NCBI GenBank assembly: GCA_947629295.1
Contig: CANRDH010000026.1
Coordinates: 1 to 13,842 of the forward strand
From: an uncultured Clostridia bacterium
Lineage (GTDB): Bacteria; Bacillota; Clostridia; Oscillospirales; Acutalibacteraceae
DNA length: 13,842 nt
Direction: 5' to 3'
Shown here: piece by piece, positions 1 to 8,600 of the stretch
Layout: each line of letters begins with the position of its first letter
How positions within the stretch are numbered: position 1 is the stretch's first letter
Notes under the pieces: model-generated
The model's input: the letters and a program-made list of their open reading frames with translations, nothing else
The model's database searches: none
Told to the model about the DNA's origin: nothing
Program-made: the position numbers and the translations under genes

Positions 1-45
1 TTAAAAGAGAAAATGAAAATTTTGCGGCAAATGCTCCTTGAATAA

Positions 46-75
46 TTGACAATATAATGTATACAATGTTATAAT
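46..75 (+). promoter_or_regulatory. Sigma-A promoter with extended -10, upstream of the EbsC/YbaK gene
   Basis: A consensus -35 TTGACA (46-51) is followed by an 18-base spacer and a perfect -10 TATAAT (70-75). TG at 67-68 makes it an extended -10 (TGnTATAAT). Transcription would begin near 82, giving a leader of about 50 bases before the ATG at 132. The spacer is one base over the 17-base optimum, which the extended -10 would offset. No operator is evident, although the surrounding sequence is AT-rich with small inverted repeats. Confidence 0.75.
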
Positions 76-131
76 TACTTCCAGACAGTCATTCTGAAGT
101 CACTTACAATAATTATAATTGGGGCGGAGAC

Positions 132-602
132 ATGGGAAAAGAAATAAAAACTAATGCTATGCGTCTTCTTGACAGCTTGAAAATTCCATATAAGAAACAT
201 TATTACAGCGATTCCATAGCAGGCTGTGACGTTGCGGCAGAGCTTGGAGAAGATCCCGAATATGTATTCAAAACTCTCGTGACAACAGGAAAAAGCGGAA
301 AGCATTATGTTTTTCTGGTTCCCGTGGAAAAACATCTTGATTTAAAAAAGGCCGCCTGCGCTGTCAGTGAAAAATCCGTGGAAATGCTGAAATCAAAGGA
401 ACTTCTCGGACTTACAGGTTATATCCACGGGGGCTGTTCTCCGATAGGAATGAAAAAATTTTTTCAAACCGTCATTCATTCCTCGGCGGCGGATGTACCG
501 ACAATATTTTGCAGCGGCGGAAAAATAGGATTACAAATAGAATTAACGCTTGATAATCTGTCAAAGGTCATAGAATTCAGACTCGAAGATATTATAGTTT
601 AA
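132..602 (+). CDS. ybaK: Cys-tRNA(Pro) deacylase, EbsC/YbaK family
   Basis: This 156-residue soluble protein belongs to the YbaK/EbsC branch of the prolyl-tRNA synthetase editing (INS-like) superfamily. Family members hydrolyse Cys-tRNA(Pro), which prolyl-tRNA synthetase forms by mistake, and so act in trans in translation quality control in the cytoplasm. The sequence shows the expected N-terminal TNAMRLL start, the VFKTLV motif holding the conserved lysine (K47, matching K46 of Haemophilus YbaK), and the GGCSPIG glycine-rich loop (100-106) that lines the substrate pocket. Its length matches the family norm. The ATG at 132 has GGGG/GGAG sequence just upstream (121-129); a second in-frame ATG at 159 would cut off conserved N-terminal residues. 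It has its own promoter and is 52 bases from the next gene with no clear terminator between, so read-through into the MoxR operon is possible. The exact editing substrate (Cys-tRNA(Pro) or other) is inferred from the family. Confidence 0.9.
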   Translation: MGKEIKTNAMRLLDSLKIPYKKHYYSDSIAGCDVAAELGEDPEYVFKTLVTTGKSGKHYVFLVPVEKHLDLKKAACAVSEKSVEMLKSKELLGLTGYIHGGCSPIGMKKFFQTVIHSSAADVPTIFCSGGKIGLQIELTLDNLSKVIEFRLEDIIV

Positions 603-654
603 CCGGGGCGGCACTTTGTTTTTTTACATCATAATAGACGGAGCGTGATGATTA

Positions 655-1605
655 ATGTTGGAGCATATTGAAGAAGCACATAAGGTTCTGAATGAGGTAA
701 ATAAGGTTATTTTGGGAAAGGAAAGCGAGATTTTTGAAATCATGACTGCATTTCTGTCAAACGGTCATGTACTTCTTGAGGATATACCCGGAGTAGGCAA
801 AACCACACTTGCACTTGCTTTTTCCACAGCTATGGGCATGGAATGTAAGAGAGTACAGTTTACACCGGACGTTATGCCTTCGGATCTGACGGGATTTTCG
901 GTATACAGAAGGGATAAGGATAAATTTGTATATCAGCCCGGAAGTGTATTCTGCAATATTTTGCTTGCGGATGAAATAAACCGTACATCTCCGAAAACCC
1001 AATCGGCCCTCCTTGAGGTTATGGAGGAGAGAAAGGTATCGGTCGAGGGAGTAACAAGAGAGGTTCCGTCCCCGTTTCTGGTTATAGCAACACAAAACCC
1101 TTCGGGTGCAAGCGGAACTCAGTTTCTTCCCGAAGCACAGATAGACAGATTTATGATTAATCTGTCACTTGGATATCCCGATTTTGAAAGTGAGTTGGAA
1201 ATCGCACGCACAACAGGCTCACATTCCCGTTTACAGAATATAGCTCCTGTGCTGACAACAGATATATTTACGGAAATGCAAGACGATATACATAATGTAT
1301 ATATAAAAGACGAAGTTTACAATTATATGCTCCAGCTTGTAGCGGCAACGAGAAACCACCCTTATATTGAAAGAGGCGCAAGTCCGCGTGCGACAATAGC
1401 CCTTGTAAAACTGTCAAAAGCATTTGCATGGCTGCGCGGAAGGAAATTCGTTGTACCGAGCGATGTACAGGCTCAGCTCCCCTATGTTCTCACTCACCGA
1501 ATAATAACCAATTCATCCGCTAAGCTTGGAAGTATAGATAAGATAAGTATAATAAGGAACATCATACAAACGGTGGATTTGCCTTATATGGGGGCAAAAG
1601 CATGA
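655..1605 (+). CDS. MoxR-family AAA+ ATPase
   Basis: This 316-residue MoxR AAA+ ATPase is a cytoplasmic chaperone-like ATPase, whose family members usually act with a vWA- or DUF58-containing partner. All core motifs are visible: Walker A GVGKTT (46-51), Walker B ILLADE (102-107), sensor 1 in IATQNP (144-149), a candidate arginine finger in QIDRF (R165), and the sensor-2 motif GASPRA (241-246, R245). The length is typical of the family. The ATG at 655 was chosen because GGAG (640-643) lies 11 bases upstream; the nearby GTG 645 and ATG 648 are out of frame. Its stop codon overlaps the start of the DUF58 gene (ATGA), which implies translational coupling and a shared complex. MoxR-DUF58-transglutaminase is a recurrent cluster in bacteria. 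The client is unknown, so assembly or activation of an envelope protein is an inference. Confidence 0.92.
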   Translation: MLEHIEEAHKVLNEVNKVILGKESEIFEIMTAFLSNGHVLLEDIPGVGKTTLALAFSTAMGMECKRVQFTPDVMPSDLTGFSVYRRDKDKFVYQPGSVFCNILLADEINRTSPKTQSALLEVMEERKVSVEGVTREVPSPFLVIATQNPSGASGTQFLPEAQIDRFMINLSLGYPDFESELEIARTTGSHSRLQNIAPVLTTDIFTEMQDDIHNVYIKDEVYNYMLQLVAATRNHPYIERGASPRATIALVKLSKAFAWLRGRKFVVPSDVQAQLPYVLTHRIITNSSAKLGSIDKISIIRNIIQTVDLPYMGAKA

Positions 1606-2693
1606 GAAAATTTCCGGCATTTATCATTTTGTTCGGCGCATGGTATTTTGCCGGAATGAATATGCAGCCAACGGTTCTGGCAGCAGTGGTTTGTGCATCG
1701 GCGATTGCCGTCATCGCATTTATCTTTTCGAGAATTATAGGCCGCAAAGCCGACGTGCATATTCCATCACAAAACAGCCTGATATTAAAGGATACGGAAG
1801 CTCCCCTTGAGCTTACGGCAAAAAACAAAAGCTCGCTTCCTATAAACCGCTTTTCAGTAATTATAGAAATGAAATACCTGACATCCGAAAAAGGGAGCAT
1901 TAAGAAGCTCAACGGCAGCGCCTCCGGCATATCACAGGGTAATACACAGGCAATGTTTTATTATACTGCACCATATTGCGGTCTTATAAATGTACGCCTA
2001 AAAAAAATCAGGGTATATGATTATCTTGGCTTCTTTTCCAACTCAAAGAAGCTGAATGGCAAGCCTTATGAAATATTTGTGCTTCCCAAACCCAAAGAGA
2101 TAAATTTGCTTATGCCCCCTTTCGGTACATATACATCCAACCCTGTGACAGATTCGTCTTCGGACAAATCCGGAGATGACCACAGTGAAATCCGTCTTTT
2201 AAGGGAGTACCGCGAGGGCGATCTGATGAGGCATATTCATAGAAATCTGAGTGCAAAAACCGATAAGCTGTGGATAAAAGAATATAATAAGGAAAATGAT
2301 TATATATTTGACCTTATTGCGGATACATCGGATACAGAGCTTACCACGGAATTGCTTGACTCACTGTATGAGCTGATTTTTTCCATAACCGCAGCGCTTA
2401 TAGAAAAGGATGTTATAATAAAGCTTCATTGGTTTGACAAAAAGGCGGGCGGCATGAGAAATCGGGAAATATCCGACAGGCAGACGCTTTACGAGGCTGC
2501 GACGCAGATATACAAATCAGATATGAAATGCTCGGGAGATGAATTCTCCTGCGGAATCAATATACACAACAACAGCGGAATGGTTATTAATGCAAAGCTT
2601 GAGTGGTATTTTAACGGAGAACATATTTATTCTTTCAATCAGGGAAATGTGGAAAATGAGCTTATGTACAATGTGTTTGATTTGAGGAGGTGA
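1602..2693 (+). CDS. DUF58 domain protein, membrane-anchored partner of MoxR
   Basis: This 363-residue protein has two closely spaced hydrophobic helices at the N-terminus (about 5-21 and 25-45), then an all-beta-like region, then the DUF58 signature at 198-230 (LLREYREGDLMRHIHRNLSA and following). DUF58 proteins are membrane-linked partners of MoxR ATPases, with a domain related to von Willebrand factor A. A reduced metal-site-like motif, DTSDT (241-245), follows the signature where vWA proteins carry DxSxS. The usually strong tryptophan in the DUF58 signature (IHWK-SA) is arginine here (R214). The start ATG overlaps the moxR stop and has GGGGG (1590-1594) seven bases upstream. The stop overlaps the next gene. 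The biochemical role is not known for this family. Confidence 0.88.
   Translation: MRKFPAFIILFGAWYFAGMNMQPTVLAAVVCASAIAVIAFIFSRIIGRKADVHIPSQNSLILKDTEAPLELTAKNKSSLPINRFSVIIEMKYLTSEKGSIKKLNGSASGISQGNTQAMFYYTAPYCGLINVRLKKIRVYDYLGFFSNSKKLNGKPYEIFVLPKPKEINLLMPPFGTYTSNPVTDSSSDKSGDDHSEIRLLREYREGDLMRHIHRNLSAKTDKLWIKEYNKENDYIFDLIADTSDTELTTELLDSLYELIFSITAALIEKDVIIKLHWFDKKAGGMRNREISDRQTLYEAATQIYKSDMKCSGDEFSCGINIHNNSGMVINAKLEWYFNGEHIYSFNQGNVENELMYNVFDLRR
2685..2693 (+). promoter_or_regulatory. Near-perfect Shine-Dalgarno overlapping the start of the transglutaminase gene
   Basis: AGGAGGTGA at 2685-2693 matches nine consecutive bases of the usual complement to the 16S rRNA 3' end. It overlaps the GTG at 2690 that opens the longest reading frame, so it cannot sit at normal spacing for that codon. 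Eight bases after AGGAGG there is an in-frame ATA (2699-2701), where ATG would be expected. The start is either this overlapping GTG through stop-restart coupling, or a non-standard ATA. Confidence 0.6.
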
Positions 2694-5338
2694 GCGGTAT
2701 AAAAAATATAAAAATACAAACCACCGGCAGCAATCTGTCAAGAGTCGAAAAGCGTGAAGCAGAACGCCTCAGAAAGCTGCCCGACAGCTCACCCGCACTT
2801 CTGATTCTGTACCTTATAGGGATTATAGGTATAATGATTGCGGCTAACACGGTATTTAAAATAACTGAAGTCTATTTCGGAATTGCAGAAATTGCCGTCA
2901 TATTGTTCAGCACACTGCTTTGGTATATATATATCCACCACAACAAATACTTTAACAGAATTGTAATAACAATTTGCGGGGCAGCTTTTTTGTTTATACT
3001 TTTGGATATGAACACCGTATCCGCAAGCATAAGGGATATTTACAGCGGCGGCAGCTACCAACTCCCGACTTACCTTATTATAATTCTTGCATATATGTTG
3101 GTATTGCTTGTATTCACTCTGGAGTTTGTTTCGAGAAACCATTCAATAATGTTTCTCTTATGCTCAGGTATATTAATATTCGGGCCGACCGTAGGAATAA
3201 GCTTTACCCCTGTCAGCGTTATTATGATAACGGTTTTCCAATTCGGATTTCTTGTTTTTAATATGAGTGTTCCCTCGCAAAGAAAAAGCCTTATTATAAA
3301 AAAAGGAGCGAGGATAAACTTTATAAGCACTCTTATAGTTGCAGGGGCTTTTCTTGTATGCTTTTTACCTGCTTTTATAATTGAAAACATATATGAGGAC
3401 GATATGCTCTCTCAGGTTCATTATGTAGACGGGATAATACAGGATATCGTCAGTAATTTCTCCAAAAATGACGAAAACGGAGTACTGGACGGTGCAATAA
3501 ACAGAGGGAATCTGAGACAAACAGGCGAAATAATGTTTACGGCGGATATCGTTGACGCGCCCGCCAATCGTCTGTATCTCAAGGCATTCGTAGGAGATAG
3601 ATATGACGGAGATAGCTGGGAAAATGCCTTTGAACGCTTCATTCAGCAGGATCCGGTATACAATGCGGAAAGCACGACCTTACTTTACGCGTCCGATTAT
3701 ACTCCGGAACGAGATGATTTGAATATTTCTTACCTAAAGCCCAACAGTTCAAAAAGCAACAGTACTTATTTCCGCGAACCTTTTATCAACAGCATTATAA
3801 ACGAAGAGATAAAAGGCTTTTTTTCCGACTTTGAGAAAGTGCTTAATGAGCATGGAATATACGAAAAGATCGAAAGTGTTTCCGTAGATAATGCAGAAAA
3901 CCCGCAGCAAATGGAAGTTTACGGTACTAATTTGTTATATATAAAAATCAATTATTTCCAAAAGAGTGTTCAGTATTCAATCAATCTGGAAGACGATAAA
4001 AGCTTAGATATCAATATTGACGAGCTTCCCAATTATCCGACCCAAATTCTTTCCGACAGCTCCGACCCTGTAAACGCCGTATACAGCGACAGCATTACAA
4101 CCGATTTATCAGAATCTAAAAAAGGCAACAGAATATGTATAGCTCCATACGAAAAAAAATTCCTTAATATTCTGATCCCGTATTACTCCGCAAAAAGCGT
4201 GAATGAAATACAGACCGGAGCGGAAAATGTTTCCTTTACATACAGCACTGCCTTTGGAGATACAAACACCGCAAAGGAGCTTTATTCGGACAATGAATGG
4301 CGGGGAAGCAAAACATATGAGAATTTTATAGATTCATATATTAACAAAATACAAAATGAGTATACATATGTACCGTATGAGAATATGCCGTCGTTAACCA
4401 ATCTATGCAGTGAAACAGAACTGAGCGAGCTTAACGACATCACTACATTTATATTGTACACATTGCAGACTCATGCCGATTATTCCACCACTCCCGGTAC
4501 TGTCCCCTATAACAAGGATACAATAGAATATTTCCTTTTTGAAAACCATAAGGGTTATTGCGTACACTTTGCTACCGCCGCCGCAATGATGTACAGAATG
4601 TACGGAATACCGGCAAGATATGTAACGGGATATGTTATTGATCCCGACAGTTTTTCCCCGATAGATGATCCCGAAAGCACCTCCAACGATTATGAATACA
4701 GAACTGAGGTAACCGACCGTTCCGCTCATGCATGGGTTGAAATATTCCTCAAGGATTACGGATGGGTTCCTGTCGAGGTAACACCTACGGCGGACGGCGA
4801 TATGATTGCTCAATATCCGGGCTATGATCATAACGAAATGGAGCGTATAATGAAAAGGTACGGCTGGCGGTTCGGCAATACAACCGATACGACTGCTCAT
4901 ACAGACAATACCGATGTCTCAGAAGGATTATCTTTAACACAGATAGTCTTGATCGCATTATCGGGTCTTGTCTTGGCAGTAATTATCTTCACAGTTATCA
5001 GATGGAGATTCTTCCTCAACAAGCAGTCTTCTATGGGATGCAGACGTGTCTTTGACAGGCTTATAAGGGCTTTGCACTACAGCGGTTTTCTGACAGAGCT
5101 CAACGGCTCAGAGGCGGATTTTTCCGAAGCATTCTGCGAGGCTGTTCCGATAATTGATGAGAATGATTCGGTACGTCTTATACAGATATTGCAGGAGGAC
5201 AATTTCTCCGAATGTGCCGCCAACAATGAAGATACGGAATTTGTCCGCAAAATATATGATAAAGCTGTAAAATATCTGTATGAGCAATTAAAATGGTATA
5301 AAAAACCTATATTCAGATTCATTAAATGTCTTTACTGA
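2690..5338 (+). CDS. Membrane-anchored transglutaminase-like protein (TgpA type)
   Basis: This large protein (882 residues from GTG 2690) completes the MoxR-DUF58-transglutaminase operon. About seven membrane helices occupy the N-terminal quarter (roughly 35-54, 62-82, 89-107, 125-146, 152-170, 174-192, 211-231). A long extracytoplasmic part (about 232-747) follows, ending in the transglutaminase core, then an eighth helix (748-770) and a cytoplasmic tail of about 110 residues. Core motifs are GYC (C624), RYVTGY (643-648) and SAHAWVEIF (H680). The third catalytic position, often Asp, is Glu here (E696, in VPVEVTP). The family folds like papain-type thiol enzymes; the reaction and substrate are unknown, and envelope protein or peptidoglycan modification is only a guess. 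It overlaps the DUF58 stop by four bases. The true start may be ATA 2699, giving a protein three residues shorter; the first in-frame ATG would remove much of the first helix. Confidence 0.85.
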   Translation: MSGIKNIKIQTTGSNLSRVEKREAERLRKLPDSSPALLILYLIGIIGIMIAANTVFKITEVYFGIAEIAVILFSTLLWYIYIHHNKYFNRIVITICGAAFLFILLDMNTVSASIRDIYSGGSYQLPTYLIIILAYMLVLLVFTLEFVSRNHSIMFLLCSGILIFGPTVGISFTPVSVIMITVFQFGFLVFNMSVPSQRKSLIIKKGARINFISTLIVAGAFLVCFLPAFIIENIYEDDMLSQVHYVDGIIQDIVSNFSKNDENGVLDGAINRGNLRQTGEIMFTADIVDAPANRLYLKAFVGDRYDGDSWENAFERFIQQDPVYNAESTTLLYASDYTPERDDLNISYLKPNSSKSNSTYFREPFINSIINEEIKGFFSDFEKVLNEHGIYEKIESVSVDNAENPQQMEVYGTNLLYIKINYFQKSVQYSINLEDDKSLDINIDELPNYPTQILSDSSDPVNAVYSDSITTDLSESKKGNRICIAPYEKKFLNILIPYYSAKSVNEIQTGAENVSFTYSTAFGDTNTAKELYSDNEWRGSKTYENFIDSYINKIQNEYTYVPYENMPSLTNLCSETELSELNDITTFILYTLQTHADYSTTPGTVPYNKDTIEYFLFENHKGYCVHFATAAAMMYRMYGIPARYVTGYVIDPDSFSPIDDPESTSNDYEYRTEVTDRSAHAWVEIFLKDYGWVPVEVTPTADGDMIAQYPGYDHNEMERIMKRYGWRFGNTTDTTAHTDNTDVSEGLSLTQIVLIALSGLVLAVIIFTVIRWRFFLNKQSSMGCRRVFDRLIRALHYSGFLTELNGSEADFSEAFCEAVPIIDENDSVRLIQILQEDNFSECAANNEDTEFVRKIYDKAVKYLYEQLKWYKKPIFRFIKCLY

Positions 5339-5343
5339 CATAC

Positions 5344-5380
5344 AAAATTGCCCGGCTGCAAACGGTCGGGCAATTTTCTT
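5344..5380 (+). terminator. Intrinsic terminator after the MoxR-DUF58-transglutaminase operon
   Basis: A stem of about 15 base pairs (5344-5358 with 5363-5377, two G-T wobbles) closes on a CAAA loop and is followed by a short T-rich run. The upstream arm begins with AAAA, so the structure could also act weakly on the opposite strand. It lies six bases after the transglutaminase stop and separates this operon from rpoBC transcription. Confidence 0.85.
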
Positions 5381-5490
5381 ACTCCTTAAATTTATTACCA
5401 CGCCCCCGTGTGTTTCCTCTGCCGTTCGACAACGAAAATTTATAAAAAAGATAAAATACTTTAAAAAATAAGAAAAGCGCCGTCAAACAC

Positions 5491-5519
5491 TTGACAGCGG
5501 CTGCGGACTATGCTATAAT
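5491..5519 (+). promoter_or_regulatory. Consensus extended -10 sigma-A promoter of rpoBC
   Basis: TTGACA (5491-5496), a 17-base spacer and TATAAT (5514-5519) match the sigma-A consensus exactly, and TG at 5511-5512 adds an extended -10. The 55 bases upstream are rich in A- and T-tracts (about 5437-5472), which would suit an UP element bound by the alpha C-terminal domain. Transcription would start near 5526, about 166 bases before the rpoB ATG. An inverted repeat GTCAA-ACAC-TTGAC (5482-5495) overlaps the -35. Confidence 0.88.
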
Positions 5520-5525
5520 TTTAAA

Positions 5526-5691
5526 ATGCACCATTGTAGAAAAGTACGCATTTTTGATTATTTAAGCAACATATTAACTCAAAACTCAAATGCATATTAG
5601 CACAAATATTCAAAAAAATCAAGTACCAATTTTCATGCAGTAAAAGGTGCAAACATATTCATCAAAGCAGAAATTTGAATGGAGTGATTGT
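5526..5691 (+). promoter_or_regulatory. rpoB leader (5' untranslated region)
   Basis: About 166 bases separate the predicted transcription start from the rpoB ATG. The stretch is AT-rich with no convincing open reading frame of its own. Possible pairings are TGCACC (5527-5532) with GGTGCA (5646-5651), and GCATTTTTGA (5548-5557) with TCAAATGC (5586-5593, two-base bulge). These are weak and may be chance. The ribosome site is GGAG (5681-5684), seven bases before ATG 5692. No known riboswitch or ribosomal-protein leader is recognised. Confidence 0.45.
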
Positions 5692-8600
5692 ATGGTAAAC
5701 GTCAGACCCGTTCGGCTGGGCAACACCGAACGAATGAGCTTTTCCCACATTGACGAGGTTCTTGAAATGCCAAACCTTATAGAAATCCAGAAGGATTCCT
5801 ATAAATGGTTCCTTGAAAAGGGTCTCAAGGAGGTATTCGAGGATGTATCCGGAATAACCGATTTTTCAGGCAATCTTGTTCTTGATTTTGTGGATTACAA
5901 GCTTGACGTGTCAAAGCCTAATTACAGCATAGCAGAATGTAAGGAAAGAGATGCTACATATTCCGCTCCCCTTAAGGTAACGGTACAGCTTACCAAGCCT
6001 GACGGTGAAGTTCAGGTACATGATAATATCTTTATGGGTGATTTCCCGCTTATGACGCCAAGCGGTACCTTTGTTATAAACGGTGCGGAACGTGTCATAG
6101 TTTCCCAGTTGGTACGTTCGCCCGGCGCTTACTATAAAATGGATCACGATAAATACGGAAATAAGCTTTTCAGTGCAACTGCCATTCCTAACAGGGGTGC
6201 GTGGCTTGAATATGAAAACGACGCAAACAATGTATTCTATGTCCGTATAGATAAAAACCGCAAGCTTCCGGTGACAACATTCATAAGAGCACTCGGTTAT
6301 GAAAACAATCTTGAAACCGATTCCGAAATAATTGAATTTTTCGGTGCGGATAAGCTTATAACCGCCACACTCGAAAAGGATAATACAACAAACGGAGAGG
6401 ACGCGCTTAAGGAAGTATACAAAAAGCTGCGCCCCAGTGAGCCTGCAACAAAGGACGCTGCACAGACTCATATAAATAACCTTTTCTTTGACGCAAGACG
6501 TTATGATATGTCAAGGGTAGGAAGGTATAAATACAACAAAAAGCTCGGTATAGCAAACAGACTTGCCGACCAGGTGCTTGCAAGACCAATCATCAGCGAG
6601 GACGGAGAGCTTATAGCCGAGGAAGGAGAATTCATTTCAAAGGAAAGAGCAGCGGAAATAGAAAATATGGGCATAACCGTTGCGTATGTAAAGCCTCAGG
6701 CTACGATTAATGAAGAACAGCCGGAAGAAGTAAAGATAATTTCCAACGGTATGGTTGATATATCAAAATATATTGACTTCGATGCTAAAGAGGAATGCGG
6801 AATAAACGAAAAGGTGCGTTGGGTAGTACTTAAAGAAATACTTTCAAAGGGACTTGACGAACAGGATCTTAAGCTTGAGCTTAAGAAGAATAAGGACCTT
6901 CTTATTCCAAAGCATATTATTGTTGACGATATCTACGCTACGATAAGCTATATGCTCACACTTTCTCACGGTATCGGAACTACTGATGATATCGACCACC
7001 TTGGAAACAGAAGAATACGTTCCGTCGGAGAGCTTCTTCAAAACCAATTCCGTATCGGATTCACAAGACTCCAGAGAGTTATCACGGAAAGAATGACAAG
7101 TCAGGCTCAGGATTACGATCATATCGACCCCAAGACCCTTATTAATATCCGACCGGTCACGGCGGCTATAAAAGAATTTTTCGGTTCTTCGCCGCTGTCA
7201 CAGTTCATGGACCAGAATAACCCGCTTGCTGAGCTTACACATAAGCGTCGTCTTTCGGCGCTCGGCCCGGGAGGTCTTTCACGAGACAGAGCGGGATTTG
7301 AAGTACGTGACGTACATTATACTCACTACGGAAGAATGTGTCCTATCGAAACTCCCGAAGGACCCAATATCGGACTTATCTCATATCTTGCTACCTTTGC
7401 AAAGATAAACGAATACGGTCTTATAGAAGCTCCGTACCGCAAGGTAGACAAGGAGACCGGAATTGTAACCGATCATGTTGATTACATGACGGCGGATATT
7501 GAGGATAACTATATAGTGGCGCAGGCGAATGAGCCGCTTGACGGGGAAGGCAGATTTGTAAATGCCAAAATCGTCGGAAGACACCGTGATGAATTTGTCG
7601 AGGTAGAGCGTTCTCAGGCAGATTATATGGATGTTTCGCCTAAAATGGTCGTATCCGTAGCCACAGCTATGATCCCCTTTCTTGAAAACGATGACGCAAA
7701 CCGTGCCCTCATGGGCTCAAACATGCAGCGTCAGGCAGTACCGCTTCTTGTAACCGAGGCTCCGATTGTCGGAACGGGTATGGAATATAAGGCGGGCGTA
7801 GACTCGGGAGTATGTATACTCTCCGAGGAAGACGGCGTTATCAAATCCGTAAGTGCACGAGAAATTGAGGTACAGTACGATTCAGGCAGGATCCAGACCT
7901 TTGAGGTAACCAAATTCAGCCGTTCCAACCAAGGCACCTGTATAAATCAGGTTCCGATAGTAGATGTGGGACAGAGAGTCGTAAAGGGCGAGGTTCTTGC
8001 AGACGGTCCTGCTACATGTAACGGAGAAATATCACTCGGCAAGAATGCTCTTATCGGATTTATGACATGGGAAGGCTATAACTATGAGGACGCCGTTCTC
8101 CTTAACGAAAAAATTGTAAGAGATGACGTATATACATCAATCCATATAGAGGAATATGAAACAGAGGCAAGAGATACAAAGCTCGGCCCCGAAGAAATAA
8201 CAAGGGAGATTCCAAATATCGGCGAGGATCAGCTCCGTGACCTTGATGAAAACGGTATTATCCATATCGGCGCAGAGGTCCATTCCGGCGATATCCTTGT
8301 AGGTAAGGTAACACCTAAGGGTGAAACCGAACTTACTGCTGAGGAAAGACTTCTCCGTGCAATATTCGGTGAAAAATCAAGAGAGGTAAGAGATACCTCC
8401 CTGCGTGTACCTCACGGTGAATACGGTATAATCGTCGATGTAAAGGTATTTAATAAAGAGGACCCAGACAGCGAGCTTTCTCCCGGTGTAAATAAGGTAG
8501 TGCGATGCTATATTGCGCAGAAGCGTAAGATTCAGGTCGGCGATAAGATGGCCGGCCGTCACGGTAATAAGGGCGTTGTTTCAAGGATACTTCCTGAGGA

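Noticed and set aside
1..45. Possible C-terminus of an upstream gene (frame 1 runs open to TAA 43-45; frame 3 to TGA 39-41)
   Set aside because: Two frames are open for so short a distance that neither can be preferred, and 12-14 residues cannot be identified.
603..654. T-run after the EbsC/YbaK gene as a terminator
   Set aside because: The T-run (about 619-625) is not preceded by a credible GC-rich stem, so read-through into the MoxR gene cannot be excluded. No clear promoter was found here either.
5398..5412. Small hairpin CACG-CCCC-CGTG in the rpoB upstream region
   Set aside because: Only a four-base stem, upstream of the predicted transcription start, with no supporting context.
5647..5691. 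N-terminal extension of RpoB from GTG 5647
   Set aside because: No Shine-Dalgarno at suitable distance, and the extra 15 residues do not resemble RpoB. ATG 5692 has GGAG seven bases upstream and gives the usual start.
7180..7266. Rifampicin-resistance substitutions in RpoB
   Set aside because: The classic positions match susceptible sequences. The Ala in NPLAEL is the ordinary Gram-positive residue, not a resistance change.
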